Assembly (NCBI GenBank): GCA_019247605.1 | Contig: JAFBAS010000072.1 | Location: forward strand, 1-60,949 | DNA: 60,949 bases | Direction: 5' to 3' | Origin: Hyphomicrobiales bacterium | GTDB lineage: Bacteria; Pseudomonadota; Alphaproteobacteria; Rhizobiales; Beijerinckiaceae | Shown here: positions 45,301-54,435 of the stretch, one piece after another | How positions within the stretch are numbered: position 1 is the stretch's first letter | Layout of the letters: every line of letters begins with the position of its first letter | Translations under genes and position numbers: made by a program | Notes under the pieces: model-generated | The model's input: the letters and a program-made list of their open reading frames with translations, nothing else | Told to the model about the DNA's origin: nothing | Database searches by the model: none

Positions 45301-45354
45301 ACGGCAGGAGGTCCATTTGCGAGAAGGAGGGTACCTGCGCCCAACTTCTCCCTG

Positions 45355-45642
45355 TCACAAGGCCAAGGCGCGTGTCGCCTCGAAGGGATGGTCGATCATC
45401 CCGCTCATGGTTTCGACGAAACGGTCGGTCCGCGCGAGTTCCGCGTGAGCATCGAACGCCGCTTCGTTCTTCCATCGCGAGTGAATGAAGAAGAGACGCG
45501 GTTCGCGGGTCGAGCGATAGGCGCCGATGGAAAGGCAGCCCGGCTCGCCTCGCGCTGCCGCAACTTGCTCCGCAAGTACCTTCTCGGCCGCCGCTTCGCG
45601 CCCCTCGCGAACGTGAAAGCGCGCGAAGATGAAGAGCTCCAT
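45355..45642 (-). CDS. Antibiotic-biosynthesis monooxygenase (ABM)-domain protein
   Basis: A 95-residue dimeric ferredoxin-like-fold protein. The ABM pattern is clear: FIFARFHVREGREAAAEKVL, then EPGCLSIGAYRSTREPRLFF, IHSRWKNEAAFDAH and the C-terminal HPFEATRAL. Relatives include quinol monooxygenases and small cofactor-free oxygenases; many are housekeeping enzymes of unknown substrate. GGGAGG stands six bases before ATG 45642. Single gene. Confidence 0.85.
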   Translation of the reverse strand: MELFIFARFHVREGREAAAEKVLAEQVAAARGEPGCLSIGAYRSTREPRLFFIHSRWKNEAAFDAHAELARTDRFVETMSGMIDHPFEATRALAL

Positions 45643-45768
45643 CAAAGCCTCCCTTGCTATTGCGTCGGCCGAACCCGATTCGACGGCGACCCCTCGTTGG
45701 GATGATCGCCATCTTAGCGGCTGCGCAAGGGGGTGATACAGAAGGCGGCTCGCAATGTGTGATCGGGG

Positions 45769-46971
45769 GTGAGAGTGAAGCGAAACGTCATCCTCATCGA
45801 CGGCACGTGGAACGATGAAGGCATCGGCTCCGACACGAACGTCGCCAAGCTCGATCCCGCCTATGGCAACGCGGGGGCTTTGATCAAGGCGAAGGCGAGT
45901 GATGGGACCTTCCAGCCCTGCTTTTATCACGCGGGCGTGGGTTCGGAGGCGCCCTGCCTGCGAAGAATGCTGGGCGGCGCCATCGGGTTCGGGCTCAAGG
46001 CCATCATCACGCAAGCCTACGCAAAGCTCGCCGGAACTTATGAGGCCGGCGACGAAATTTACCTCATCGGCTTTTCACGGGGCGCGTATGCGGTGCGCGC
46101 GCTGGCGGGCTTGATCGGCGCCTCAGGCATCGCCCGCAGCGCAGATAAGGACGTCATCGAAGCGGCCTGGCAATTCTATCGCGTGAAGCCGTCAATTCGG
46201 GTGGGTAGAGCGACACCGGGCTTCACGGATCGGAGGCGCATCGTTGCCTATCGCTCGCTCGAGGGCAACGCGCTGTTTCACGAAGACCGCACAATCACCT
46301 GCGTCGCCGTCTGGGACACGGTTGGCTCCTACGGCATTCCAGCAGGCATCGGACTTGCGCCGCTCGCCCGCTACTTCACGCTCGCGGTGCTGGGGTTTCA
46401 CGACACTTATTTCGGTGACCATATCGATGTCGGGCTGCATGCGGTCGCCATCGACGAACATCGCCGCCCTTTCGTGCCGACGCTTTGGACAATGCCGAAG
46501 GGCCGCCCGCTGCGCGGCCATGTCGAGCAGACCTGGTTTGCGGGCTCGCACTGCAATGTCGGCGGAGGTTATCGGGACAGCGGGCTCTCGGATGACGCCT
46601 TCGCCTGGCTTCTCGCGCGTATCGAAGCGTTGACCGCTCTCGAATTCGACGGCGCGGCTATCGCGGCCCGCATCCATCCCGATCTCGCCGGGGGCATCGC
46701 CGATTCCACCCTGGGCTGGCCGATCGACCATCGCTGGCCGCATTTGCGGACCGTGCTCGCTCCCGAGGCCATCGATCACGCGGCCTTCAGCAGTTCCCCC
46801 AACCCGCGAGATGAGAACATCAATGAGCGGGTGCATTGGAGCGTGATGAAGAAGCTTGGGGGCAACCAAGGTGTGCCCTATGCGCCACCGAACCTTCATC
46901 TCCCGATCCCAACGGCGCGTGTGGCCGAAAAGACGGCCGAGGAAGAGCTCGTCTGGGCGCAACGCTCCTGA
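45769..46971 (+). CDS. DUF2235-family alpha/beta hydrolase
   Basis: A 400-residue protein of the DUF2235 group (PF09994-like), which includes Tle-type phospholipases. The family start NVILIDGTWNDEG, nucleophile Ser103 in the GFSRGAYAVRALAG elbow, VAVWDTVGSYG and the WFAGSHCNVGGGY block carrying the catalytic His/Asp region are all visible. No signal peptide, and no type VI secretion genes or immunity gene are adjacent, so an effector role is not supported here. GTG 45769 is the chosen start; GTG 45775 is possible. Confidence 0.85.
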   Translation: MRVKRNVILIDGTWNDEGIGSDTNVAKLDPAYGNAGALIKAKASDGTFQPCFYHAGVGSEAPCLRRMLGGAIGFGLKAIITQAYAKLAGTYEAGDEIYLIGFSRGAYAVRALAGLIGASGIARSADKDVIEAAWQFYRVKPSIRVGRATPGFTDRRRIVAYRSLEGNALFHEDRTITCVAVWDTVGSYGIPAGIGLAPLARYFTLAVLGFHDTYFGDHIDVGLHAVAIDEHRRPFVPTLWTMPKGRPLRGHVEQTWFAGSHCNVGGGYRDSGLSDDAFAWLLARIEALTALEFDGAAIAARIHPDLAGGIADSTLGWPIDHRWPHLRTVLAPEAIDHAAFSSSPNPRDENINERVHWSVMKKLGGNQGVPYAPPNLHLPIPTARVAEKTAEEELVWAQRS

Positions 46972-47423
46972 CTCGCGCCCGAAAGCGTGGACCAGCGGAC
47001 CAAGGCCAATTGTCCGCGATCACGTGTGGGGATTGCAGGATGCGTCGCGCAGCGCGTTCCGGCGATCCAGCCTCGAAGCCGCTCCCGGCGGCCTGGCCGT
47101 CGGCACGCTCGTGGGAGCGGCGGCTCACCCTTATTACTATTACGGCCCGCCCCCTTATTACTAATGATCCGCCAACGTGCGCACCTCTCCCGTGAGGGAC
47201 CCGTGAGCGAGAGGTCGGACTCCAGTCTACGGTCCACCGCCATCTGGCGCGCCAGGCTCCGTCGCCAAATGCGCTCGTGGTTTTCATCTCGATCCGCAAG
47301 GCACGGCCTGCTGGCCGAACTGAACGGACGGCATCGACCCGCGTCGAGAGCTGTCCTTGGTCGATCGGGAAGCCCTGAGTTCTTCGGCGTTGCGGCTTGC
47401 GTGCGCAAAACTTCGCGCGACCC
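46972..47423. other. Intergenic region with a small protein remnant
   Basis: The 452 bases lie between DUF2235 and tspO-like genes. At about 47092-47164 the frame reads LAVGTLVGAAAHPYYYYGPP and then ends PYY stop, the C-terminal signature of small exported Gly/Tyr-rich proteins common in Hyphomicrobiales. No start or leader is attached, so I regard it as a gene scrap. The rest holds nothing I can name. Confidence 0.4.
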
Positions 47424-48023
47424 TCAATTCGGCTGGAAGTTGCCGACCGAAGCCGCCGTGTTCAACGTCAGCAATAAAATGAAGGCCGCCCACGAGAAGT
47501 AAGGGGCCATGAGAAACCCCGCGCGGCGGTCGAGGATCGCGCTGAGCCATAGGCTGGCCACCACGCAAAGGAAGAAGATCGCCATCACGAAGAGCGCCGG
47601 CAGAGGTGCCCGCATCGCAAAAAACAACGCAGCCCACACGCATTTGAGCACGAATTGCGCGATGAAGGCCGCAATCGCCGCGCTCCTCGTCCAACTCTCC
47701 GGCGAAGCGCGCAAAACGAGATAGAAGGCCGACGCAAGACAAAGCGTCAGCGCGATCCAGCCCGCCAGGAAACGAGGCCCCGTCGGCACGAACCAGGCAT
47801 AATCGATCGTCGGATCGAGGCCCGGCATATCCGGCGAGATGAACACATATCCCCAGATGCTCGTGAACGCGATGCAGATGAAGGCCATCATCGCAGCCAT
47901 CGGCCGGCTCGGCGCGCGCCCGGCGCCCTCGAGACAGGAAGCTCCTTCGATGTCCTGATCGGCCCCGAATTTCCGCGCGCGCCTTACCGCCGGTGCGTCA
48001 ACGAGCAAGGGGTTGTTCGTCAT
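47424..48023 (-). CDS. tspO: TspO/MBR-family membrane protein
   Basis: A 199-residue protein with about five transmembrane helices after a ~40-residue cytosolic extension. The C-terminal end (RRAGFLMAPYFSWAAFILLL followed by TLNTAAS) follows the TspO pattern in which an APY.xW..F...LN motif lines the porphyrin site, and the central helix WAALFFAMR fits WS.LFF. TspO proteins bind tetrapyrroles and modulate stress and pigment responses. The family call is likely but this is a divergent member. Confidence 0.72.
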   Translation of the reverse strand: MTNNPLLVDAPAVRRARKFGADQDIEGASCLEGAGRAPSRPMAAMMAFICIAFTSIWGYVFISPDMPGLDPTIDYAWFVPTGPRFLAGWIALTLCLASAFYLVLRASPESWTRSAAIAAFIAQFVLKCVWAALFFAMRAPLPALFVMAIFFLCVVASLWLSAILDRRAGFLMAPYFSWAAFILLLTLNTAASVGNFQPN

Positions 48024-48081
48024 GAGGAGAGGTTATTCTCGCGAGCGTCTTGAAGGCAATTCGCGCTTCCTCGCCCTTCCT

Positions 48082-49071
48082 TCACAGCGGGTCGGCAAGC
48101 ATCGCCTTGCTCAGTTGCAGGAAGGATGGAAGCTCGGGACATGAGGAGGGGCACGTTTCACGCCTTGCACAGGAAAGGCAGGCGGAGCTCGACGCGCTCG
48201 GGTTCTGAGCGGCGGGATTGGGTTTCGCCTCGGCCCGGGGCGCCGTGAAGCGCATGGGACCGCCGATCACGCTCTGCTTGCTCGTGAGGAGAAGCTCCAG
48301 TTGCAAAAGCGCCTCCCCCATCCCGGAGGAAACGACGGGGCGTTGCGAAGGCGAGATCGGCACATGCTCTTTGAAGAGAAGATCGTCGAGAACATCAGCC
48401 TTGGCGAGATTGGCGGCCGGGGTCGGCGGGGCGGCCGGAGCGCCCGCTTGCTGGCAAGCGCTCAACGCCTTGCGTCCAATAAACCCGATCGCCTCGCCCG
48501 TCTTCGTGTCGATCCAGCTCCTTTGCCTGTAGTCCCAGACCAGGATCTGCTTGCTCTCCGGATCGACGGCGCGAGCGGCATTGTCGGCATCCTGCTTGCC
48601 TTGCGTAATTCTCGCCATCAGCCCTTCGCTGGTGACGCGCTCCGAATCGGGGACTTCGAGCTTCGGCGGCGGTGGAATGATCTCGCCCTCGCTTGTCTTT
48701 CCACCCTCGAATCCGACCGCCACATGCCTCTTCGAATCGAACCAGGTTTTCTTGGCGCAATCCCAATAAAAGCTCTCTCCGGTGTTCGGGTCATAAGCCC
48801 GTTCGGGGTTCACGAATTGCTGCTTGGCCTGGGTGAGCCTCGCCGGTTGTCCGGAAGCACGCTTCGGATCCGCGATCTCTCGTAAGGGCGGCGGGGGGAT
48901 GACGCCGAGCGCGACAGCCGGGGCGCGCATCGCGCCCGCGGCGTTGGCTGAAGCGACGGGGCTCGGCACCGGCGCCATCTGGGCCTGGGCGGCAAGAAAA
49001 AACGCGGTTGCGCCCGTTAGAATAAGAGCCCCCGAGAGGCTCGCGAACCGTCGCAACACATGGCTGCGCAT
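48082..49071 (-). CDS. Exported protein with a duplicated ~67-residue unit, function unknown
   Basis: A 329-residue protein with a signal peptide (about 1-30, ending LAAQA). Residues 57-123 and 132-199 are a tandem duplication: each begins IPPPP, has an RLTQAKQ or RITQGKQ segment and ends in a DPxxxxxxxWDxxxxxWxDxK..xxxGFxG core. The C-terminal part (about 300-320) is Ser/Cys-rich (SACLSCARRETCPSSC), suggesting disulfides or metal binding. No known family recognised. ATG 49071 gives the cleanest leader; longer starts exist. The upstream 410 bases separate it from the divergent YihY gene. Confidence 0.6.
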   Translation of the reverse strand: MRSHVLRRFASLSGALILTGATAFFLAAQAQMAPVPSPVASANAAGAMRAPAVALGVIPPPPLREIADPKRASGQPARLTQAKQQFVNPERAYDPNTGESFYWDCAKKTWFDSKRHVAVGFEGGKTSEGEIIPPPPKLEVPDSERVTSEGLMARITQGKQDADNAARAVDPESKQILVWDYRQRSWIDTKTGEAIGFIGRKALSACQQAGAPAAPPTPAANLAKADVLDDLLFKEHVPISPSQRPVVSSGMGEALLQLELLLTSKQSVIGGPMRFTAPRAEAKPNPAAQNPSASSSACLSCARRETCPSSCPELPSFLQLSKAMLADPL

Positions 49072-49481
49072 GGGACGGGATTGGCGTGGGCGTGTGGAGT
49101 GCATGGACGCCGTCATCGACCTTATCACAGAACTGGAATCCGCCGCTTTTATGAATAGCGGGGCGATCATTGCACGGATTGCGCAACACGAAGGCGGCAT
49201 TTCTTGCAACGTCTTCGTTCCGAAAGCGGCTTCACTTCCATCTTCTCCCGGATTTGCCAAGCCGACAAGCCGGCATCGGTCAATAATCTTTCGAGTTATG
49301 TCGCCAAGACCAATCCTGGAACCATCGTGTTGGCCCATTTGTTTTCCGAAAGAGACGTTCGCGGGGTCCATGATGATCGAAACGCTGGTAAATCGGGGTC
49401 GAGGCTTCATCTTTTGCCTCGGCGGGACGCGTCGAGCTGGAAAAGCCCGACGACACTCAGACCGCGTGGGCTGAGACTTTC
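49072..49481. other. Intergenic region between divergent genes
   Basis: About 410 bases upstream of both the duplicated-unit protein and the YihY/BrkB gene. It should hold two promoters. The section 49240-49380 is moderately AT-richer. I see no convincing small gene, RNA or repeat. Confidence 0.4.
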
Positions 49482-50570
49482 ATGAGCGAGGCGCCTCCCG
49501 TGCCCGAGAATGTGGTGCGCTCACCCTTGGTGGCCACCGCGGGAATTCTCGCACTTGTCGTGCTCGGCCTCGCGCGCCCTCGGGAGGAGATCGTTGAGAA
49601 AGCGGGCGATCCGAAAATCCACGAGGAAGGGCGAGGACGGGCCGCCTCGACGCCTTCCGAAATCCCCAAGGAAGGCTGGAAGGACGTGTTTTGGCGCGTC
49701 TACCAGAACGTGCCCGAGCACCGGATCGTCTCGATTGCCGCCGGCGTCGCTTTCTATGTTCTCTTGGCGATCTTTCCGGGCATCGCGGCGCTCGTCGCGC
49801 TCTACGGCTTGTTTGCCGATCCGTCGACGATCAGCCGCCATCTCAATGACCTTTCCGGCGTCCTGCCCGGCGGGGCAACCGATGTGATCGGCGAGCAGCT
49901 TGGCCGGCTGACCGCCCAGCCCAACAGCACTCTCGGCTTTGCCTTCCTCGTCGGGCTCGGGGTGTCGCTGTGGAGCGCGAATGCGGGAATGAAAGCCCTC
50001 GTCGACGCGTTGAACATCGTCTATGGCGAAAAAGAAAAGCGCAGTTTCATCAAGCTCAATGCGGCATCGCTCGTCTTCACCCTGGGCGCGATCATATTCA
50101 TGATCCTCGCGCTCGGAGCCATCGCGGTCCTGCCTTTCCTCATCGACGATCTCGGCCTTGCCAGCGCGACCGAATGGCTCGTGCGGCTCGGTAAATGGCC
50201 TGTCCTCTTCATTCTCGTCGCGCTGATCATCGCGGTGATCTATCGCTACGGCCCGAGCCGCGAACGTGCCCAGTGGCGCTGGATCAGTTGGGGGAGCGCC
50301 TTTGCGGCATTCGCCTGGCTCATCATGTCGATCCTGTTCTCCTGGTACGCGGCGAAGTTCGGGACCTACAACAAGACTTATGGATCGCTGGGCGCCGCGA
50401 TCGGCTTCATGACCTGGATATGGCTCTCCTCGATTGTGATCCTTCTCGGAGCCGAGCTCGATGCCGAGATGGAGCACCAGACCGCGCGCGACACGACCAC
50501 GGGGCCCCCACAGCCGATGGGCAAGCGGGGCGCCTGGGTTGCCGACACGATCGGTGAAGCAAGCAACTGA
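49482..50570 (+). CDS. YihY/BrkB-family inner-membrane protein
   Basis: A 362-residue protein with about six transmembrane helices and the family core RIVSIAAGVAFYVLLAIFPG, ALVALYGLF, WSANAGMKALVDALNIVYGE, and SWYAAKFGTYNKTYGSLGAA followed by IGFMTWIWLSS. Function is not settled; once called ribonuclease BN in error. N-terminal ~70 residues include one extra helix (residues 15-28) and a polar linker. ATG 49482 is the natural start. Single gene. Confidence 0.9.
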   Translation: MSEAPPVPENVVRSPLVATAGILALVVLGLARPREEIVEKAGDPKIHEEGRGRAASTPSEIPKEGWKDVFWRVYQNVPEHRIVSIAAGVAFYVLLAIFPGIAALVALYGLFADPSTISRHLNDLSGVLPGGATDVIGEQLGRLTAQPNSTLGFAFLVGLGVSLWSANAGMKALVDALNIVYGEKEKRSFIKLNAASLVFTLGAIIFMILALGAIAVLPFLIDDLGLASATEWLVRLGKWPVLFILVALIIAVIYRYGPSRERAQWRWISWGSAFAAFAWLIMSILFSWYAAKFGTYNKTYGSLGAAIGFMTWIWLSSIVILLGAELDAEMEHQTARDTTTGPPQPMGKRGAWVADTIGEASN

Positions 50571-51054
50571 CGCGCGTTTCAATCACCTCCGGCGTTTCCA
50601 AAAGGTCTCCTCGCCGCGCCATCCCTCCCCGGCGATCCATGGCCCCCAACCGAGGTGAGATGTGGCGAAATCGAGCAACGCGCGAACGAAGCTCCGTTTC
50701 GCGTTCATACGTCAGAGGAACGCGATCATTGAAGGTGAACCACGTCTCTCTGTGGGTCCGAAGCGCGCGCCCGATCGGCTTCTTCCAACTGTAGTTCCGG
50801 TCCGCACGGACGCTGAAACAACTCACCTGATCAAAGACAAAATCGGTCTACTCCAATAGTAGTAAAGTAAATGAATCCGCTGGCAAACATCAGTGTTTAA
50901 TATCCTGGTGCGATCACGCCGCATCATCCTTACAGTATTAATATTCGGTGGCGCGATAACTGCAAAATACCAATTAGCGCGGCGATGAACGTTCCATTTC
51001 GAGACCGCGAATGCACTCCCTGGGTCATTTTGACGGTTGAAGTGGAGCGATCCG
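50571..51054. other. AT-rich intergenic region upstream of the repeat-protein gene
   Basis: The 484 bases contain an AT-rich block (about 50840-50990, with TTTAATATCC and CAGTATTAATATTC) that probably carries the promoter of the Gly/His repeat protein. I see no supported ORF. The low GC compared with flanks may mark regulatory or acquired DNA. Confidence 0.45.
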
Positions 51055-52104
51055 ATGCAGATCAAGACTAGGCTTTTTGCGGCAGTCGCCGTTGCCGCCC
51101 TCACGCTCGCGGGACCCGGTGCCGGATGGGCGCATGGCGGCCATGGTGAGGGAGGCGGCCACGATGGCGGCGGTCATGACGGCGGCGGCCACGATGGTGG
51201 AGGTCATGACGGAGGCGGCCACGACGGTGGCGGTCATGACGGCAGCGGCCATGACGGTGGCGGTCACGATGGTGGCGGTCATGACGGCGGCGGCCATGGC
51301 CATGATGGTGGTGGTCATGACGGCGGGCATGGACATGATGGCGGCCACGATGGCAGCGGTGGACATGGCCACGATGGCGGCCACGGTCACGATGGCGGCC
51401 ATGGACATGATGGCGGCCACGATGGCAGCGGTGGACATGGCCACGATGGCGGCCACGGTCACGATGGCGGCAAGGGCCACGACGGCGGCAAGGGCCACGA
51501 TGGCGGCCACGGTCACGACGGCGGCAAAGGCCACGACGGCGGCAAGGGCCACGACGGTGGCAAGGGGCACGACGGCGGCAAGGGGCACGATGGTGGCAAA
51601 GGCCACGGCGGTCACGGCCATGGGCATGGACACGACCATGGCCATAGTGGAAATCCAGGCGATCCTGGTGGCACCGGCTCGAACGGAGGCACCGGATCGA
51701 ACGGAGGCACCGGCTCGAACGGAGGCACCGGATCGAACGGGGGCACCGGCTCGAACGGGGGCACTGGCTCGAACGGGGGCACCGGATCGAACGGAGGCAC
51801 CGGCTCGAACGGGAGCACTGGCTCGAACGGGAGCACTGGCTCGAACGGAGGCAACGGCGCGAGCGGTGGCGCGGGCGCCGTGGGCGGCGCGAGCGTGGCA
51901 GGCCCCAGCGGCGGGGCAAGCGATGTCAGCGGCCCTGTGGGCACGAGCTCCGGCGCGGCCGGCGCTGGTGTGACCGTCGGGCCGACGCCCGGCATTGCGG
52001 GGTTGGCGGGGGTCGGACAGCAAGAGGAAGAATTGAACGGTTCTCCCTCTCAATTCTGCAGCTTCACAAGAAAGCATGTGTGGAGGTGCAAGGCCAATAA
52101 TTGA
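51055..52104 (+). CDS. Exported Gly/His-rich then Gly/Ser/Asn-rich repeat protein
   Basis: A 349-residue protein with a signal peptide (about 1-26, ending GWAHG). Residues ~28-205 are built from GGGHD, HGHDGG and GGKGHD repeats with dozens of histidines and aspartates; residues ~208-270 are about ten GTGSNG six-residue repeats; the tail has PTPGIAGLAGVG and two cysteines (QFCSFTRKHVWRCKANN). The His/Asp repeats are well suited to bind Zn, Ni or Cu; the second block is flexible, collagen-like spacer. ATG 51055 follows GTGGAGCGATCCG. Likely secreted or surface-attached; role unknown. Repeat copy number is prone to change. Confidence 0.78.
   Translation: MQIKTRLFAAVAVAALTLAGPGAGWAHGGHGEGGGHDGGGHDGGGHDGGGHDGGGHDGGGHDGSGHDGGGHDGGGHDGGGHGHDGGGHDGGHGHDGGHDGSGGHGHDGGHGHDGGHGHDGGHDGSGGHGHDGGHGHDGGKGHDGGKGHDGGHGHDGGKGHDGGKGHDGGKGHDGGKGHDGGKGHGGHGHGHGHDHGHSGNPGDPGGTGSNGGTGSNGGTGSNGGTGSNGGTGSNGGTGSNGGTGSNGGTGSNGSTGSNGSTGSNGGNGASGGAGAVGGASVAGPSGGASDVSGPVGTSSGAAGAGVTVGPTPGIAGLAGVGQQEEELNGSPSQFCSFTRKHVWRCKANN
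51145..51650. repeat. In-frame tandem array of GGH/HD-coding units
   Basis: Units of 15 and 18 bases (for example GGCGGCGGTCATGACGGC-like) repeat across ~500 bases and shift from GGGHD units to HGHDGG and then GGKGHD units. A ~60-base higher-order unit is duplicated around 51329-51480. This is coding microsatellite structure, not CRISPR: there are no spacers. Confidence 0.8.
51668..51850. repeat. In-frame 18-bp tandem repeats coding GTGSNG
   Basis: About ten copies of GGCACCGGATCGAACGGA-like 18-mers, with small synonymous variation, encode the flexible second block of the repeat protein. Confidence 0.8.
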
Positions 52105-52472
52105 GCTCGAATATAGCGGCTCATTCTTGTACCCGCCCGTTCAAACAATGGGACTGGAAGAAATCCGGGGATGCTGCTCGAGGCATCCCCGTTGCCCTCC
52201 ATCGCAGACGCCTTACTGAAGCGGATTTTCGCTTCATCGTGGTCCGCGCCAAAACGCCCTCCGCCACTCGAAATCCGCGAGAAATTCACCTGCCCCGGCG
52301 TCGACGCGCCGCACGTCAGCACGAGCGCGCCTTCTTTTCCCCGTTCGCGAAAATTTCGCCGCAATCGAGCAAAAATTCTTGTATCCCGTAACGGGTGATT
52401 CATCCTCTCCGTTTACGACCCTTCCCGCGAAGCCAGCCCCATTGGGACAAGGCCCTGGAACGGAGGGTCGCG
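52105..52472. other. Intergenic region with a terminator
   Basis: The 368 bases separate the repeat-protein and metalloprotease genes. A strong hairpin lies at 52166-52191. Upstream of the metalloprotease GTG there is a good ribosome site (GGAGGG). No other feature is supported. Confidence 0.5.
52166..52191. terminator. Strong hairpin downstream of the repeat-protein gene
   Basis: CGGGGATGC and GCATCCCCG form a perfect 9-bp stem around an 8-base loop, 62 bases after the repeat-protein stop. It is not followed by a clear T run on the plus strand, so it may end transcription weakly or act with Rho. Confidence 0.5.
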
Positions 52473-54194
52473 GTGCAGATTACGGTTCAATTCGATCAGA
52501 GCGCGGCAGCCTTACCCGCGGGATTCGTGGCCGATGTCGACTATGTCGTTTCCTATTTCGACAGCATTTTCACCAGCAGCGTCAATCTGACGATCGCGGT
52601 CGGTTATGGTGAAATCGACGGACAAAGTCTCGAGAGCGGTGCGCTCGGCGAAAGCCTCGCCTATACAACCAATGAACCCTATGCCTCGGTCAGAAATGCT
52701 CTGCTCTCGCAGGGCGCGCCGGGTGCCAGCACGCTTTCACCAAGTGCTCCCGCAAATGGCGCCACTCTTCTCACGACGCAGGCCGAGGCAAAAGCGCTAG
52801 GGCTTGCCGCGAACAACGGCGGTGTCGACGGGTATGTCGGGTTCGATGCCGCACCAAACATCTTCAGCTACTCCGGGACCAGCGTGGCTTCTGGCGCATA
52901 TGATTTCATCGCCACGGTGGAGCACGAAGTTTCCGAGGTAATGGGCCGGATTTCCGGGGTCGATCAGTCGAACATCGCGCCGATGGATCTTTTCCGGTAT
53001 TCGGCGCCGAATGCCCGCCAGCTCACGACCAGCGGTCCGGCCTATTTCTCGATCGACAACGGTGCGACGAATCTCGACAGCTGGAACACGTTGCCCTCGG
53101 GCGATCTCGGTGATTGGGCGACGAGCGTCCCCAGCGATGCGTTCGACGCCTTCGCCGGCTCCGGCACGCTCAATGCGTTTTCGGCCAGCGACCTCACCTT
53201 GATGAATGCGATCGGGTGGACCAGCTCTCCGCCTTTGCAACTCACGCTGCCCTCGGATGTCTTCTGGCTCAACGGCGCCGGCACGCTCGCGGCCTGGACG
53301 GTGAACGGGCTCCAACAGGTCACCTTTCAAGGCAGCCCCGCGACTCCCAACGCTTCGTGGAGCGTGGCCGGCATCGGCGATTTCAACGGCGACGGCAAAT
53401 CCGACGTGCTGTGGCAAAACGCGAACGGCACCCTCGCGGATTGGACGATGAACGGCTCCCAGGTCATGGCGAGCCAAGCCCTCACCTTTCAGGGCCAGCT
53501 TGCTTCTCCCAGCGGTTCGTGGAGCATCGACGGCATCGGCGATTTCAACGGCGATGGCAAATCGGACGTGCTCTGGCGCAATGCGAACGGCACCCTCATC
53601 GATTGGACGATGAACGGTTCCCAGATCACGGCGAGCCAGGGCCTCACGCTCGCGGGCATTCAGGTCGCGCCCGATGCGTCCTGGAGCATCGCCGGGATCG
53701 GCGATTTCAATGGCGACGGCAAATCGGACATTCTGTGGCGCAACACGAGCGGCGCGCTCATCGATTGGAGCATGAACGGCTCGCAAATCAGCTCGAGCCA
53801 GGAAGTCACGCTGGGGGCCAGCTCAGTCGCGCCCGATGCGTCTTGGAGCATCGCCGGGATCGGCGACTTCAACGGCGATGGAAAATCCGACATCTTATGG
53901 CGGAACACGAATGGCACGCTCGTCGACTGGACGATGAACGGCTCGCAGGTCGCGTCGCCCCAGGTGGTCACGCTGGGAGGAAGCCCAGCGACGCCCGATG
54001 CCTCTTGGCAAATCGCTGAGATCGGCGATCTCAACGCCAATGGTGTTTCGGACATCTTGTGGCGCAACAACTCAGGCGCGCTCGCCGAATGGACGATGAA
54101 CGGCGCCCAGATCACCGCGACGCAGGAGACGGGCTTGCAGGGGGGTGCCCCATCCGCATGGACGACCCTCGCCAAGCCGACCGACTTCGCCTGA
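52473..54194 (+). CDS. Metalloprotease-like protein with FG-GAP/VCBS-type repeats
   Basis: A 573-residue protein. Residues ~1-250 resemble the NF038122-type putative metalloproteases: TVQFDQSAAALPAGF, ALGESLAYT, AEAKALGL, GYVGFDA and VEHEVSEVMGRI with a HExxE metal site (His151, Glu152, Glu155). Residues ~255-560 hold five ~60-residue repeats, each with a GIGDFNGDGKSD(V/I)LWRN calcium-loop motif (the last is degenerate, EIGDLNANGVSDILWRN) as in FG-GAP/VCBS beta-propeller blades. GTG 52473 has GGAGGG five bases upstream. No N-terminal signal peptide is visible, so type I secretion or a misread start is possible. Confidence 0.75.
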   Translation: MQITVQFDQSAAALPAGFVADVDYVVSYFDSIFTSSVNLTIAVGYGEIDGQSLESGALGESLAYTTNEPYASVRNALLSQGAPGASTLSPSAPANGATLLTTQAEAKALGLAANNGGVDGYVGFDAAPNIFSYSGTSVASGAYDFIATVEHEVSEVMGRISGVDQSNIAPMDLFRYSAPNARQLTTSGPAYFSIDNGATNLDSWNTLPSGDLGDWATSVPSDAFDAFAGSGTLNAFSASDLTLMNAIGWTSSPPLQLTLPSDVFWLNGAGTLAAWTVNGLQQVTFQGSPATPNASWSVAGIGDFNGDGKSDVLWQNANGTLADWTMNGSQVMASQALTFQGQLASPSGSWSIDGIGDFNGDGKSDVLWRNANGTLIDWTMNGSQITASQGLTLAGIQVAPDASWSIAGIGDFNGDGKSDILWRNTSGALIDWSMNGSQISSSQEVTLGASSVAPDASWSIAGIGDFNGDGKSDILWRNTNGTLVDWTMNGSQVASPQVVTLGGSPATPDASWQIAEIGDLNANGVSDILWRNNSGALAEWTMNGAQITATQETGLQGGAPSAWTTLAKPTDFA

Positions 54195-54435
54195 CGCCCA
54201 AGCTGAAGCCGCGCGCTCCGACACTACTCCACGTCAAGAGGCGCGGTCTCATCCTCTCTTCGCGATGCATCCGGCTGTCGCCATCTCAATCCAGCTGTTA
54301 TCGTCGTGCTCGCGAAGCGGCTGAAAACCGTTGCGCATCGTGAGGCTGTATGTCCGCGAGAGCCTCGGGGACCGAGCTTCGATGATGGTCACGCATTTCC
54401 GGGGGAGTTCGTTGCCCGGTCCAAGGAGATACAGG

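Noticed and set aside
45769-46971. DUF2235 hydrolase as a type VI effector
   Set aside because: No vgrG, hcp, adaptor or immunity gene is nearby.
47165-47423. Possible DUF1127-like remnant with Arg-rich helix upstream of tspO
   Set aside because: The resemblance is only an Arg-rich segment; key tryptophan and DIG motifs are missing.
51145-51850. Regular repeats considered as a CRISPR array
   Set aside because: No unique spacers; units are contiguous, in frame and vary synonymously as coding repeats do.
51025-52077. 350-codon Ala/Val/Ile-rich frame opposite the repeat protein
   Set aside because: It is the mirror of the GGGHD/GTGSNG repeats; the plus frame has a signal peptide, ribosome site and conserved-looking tail.
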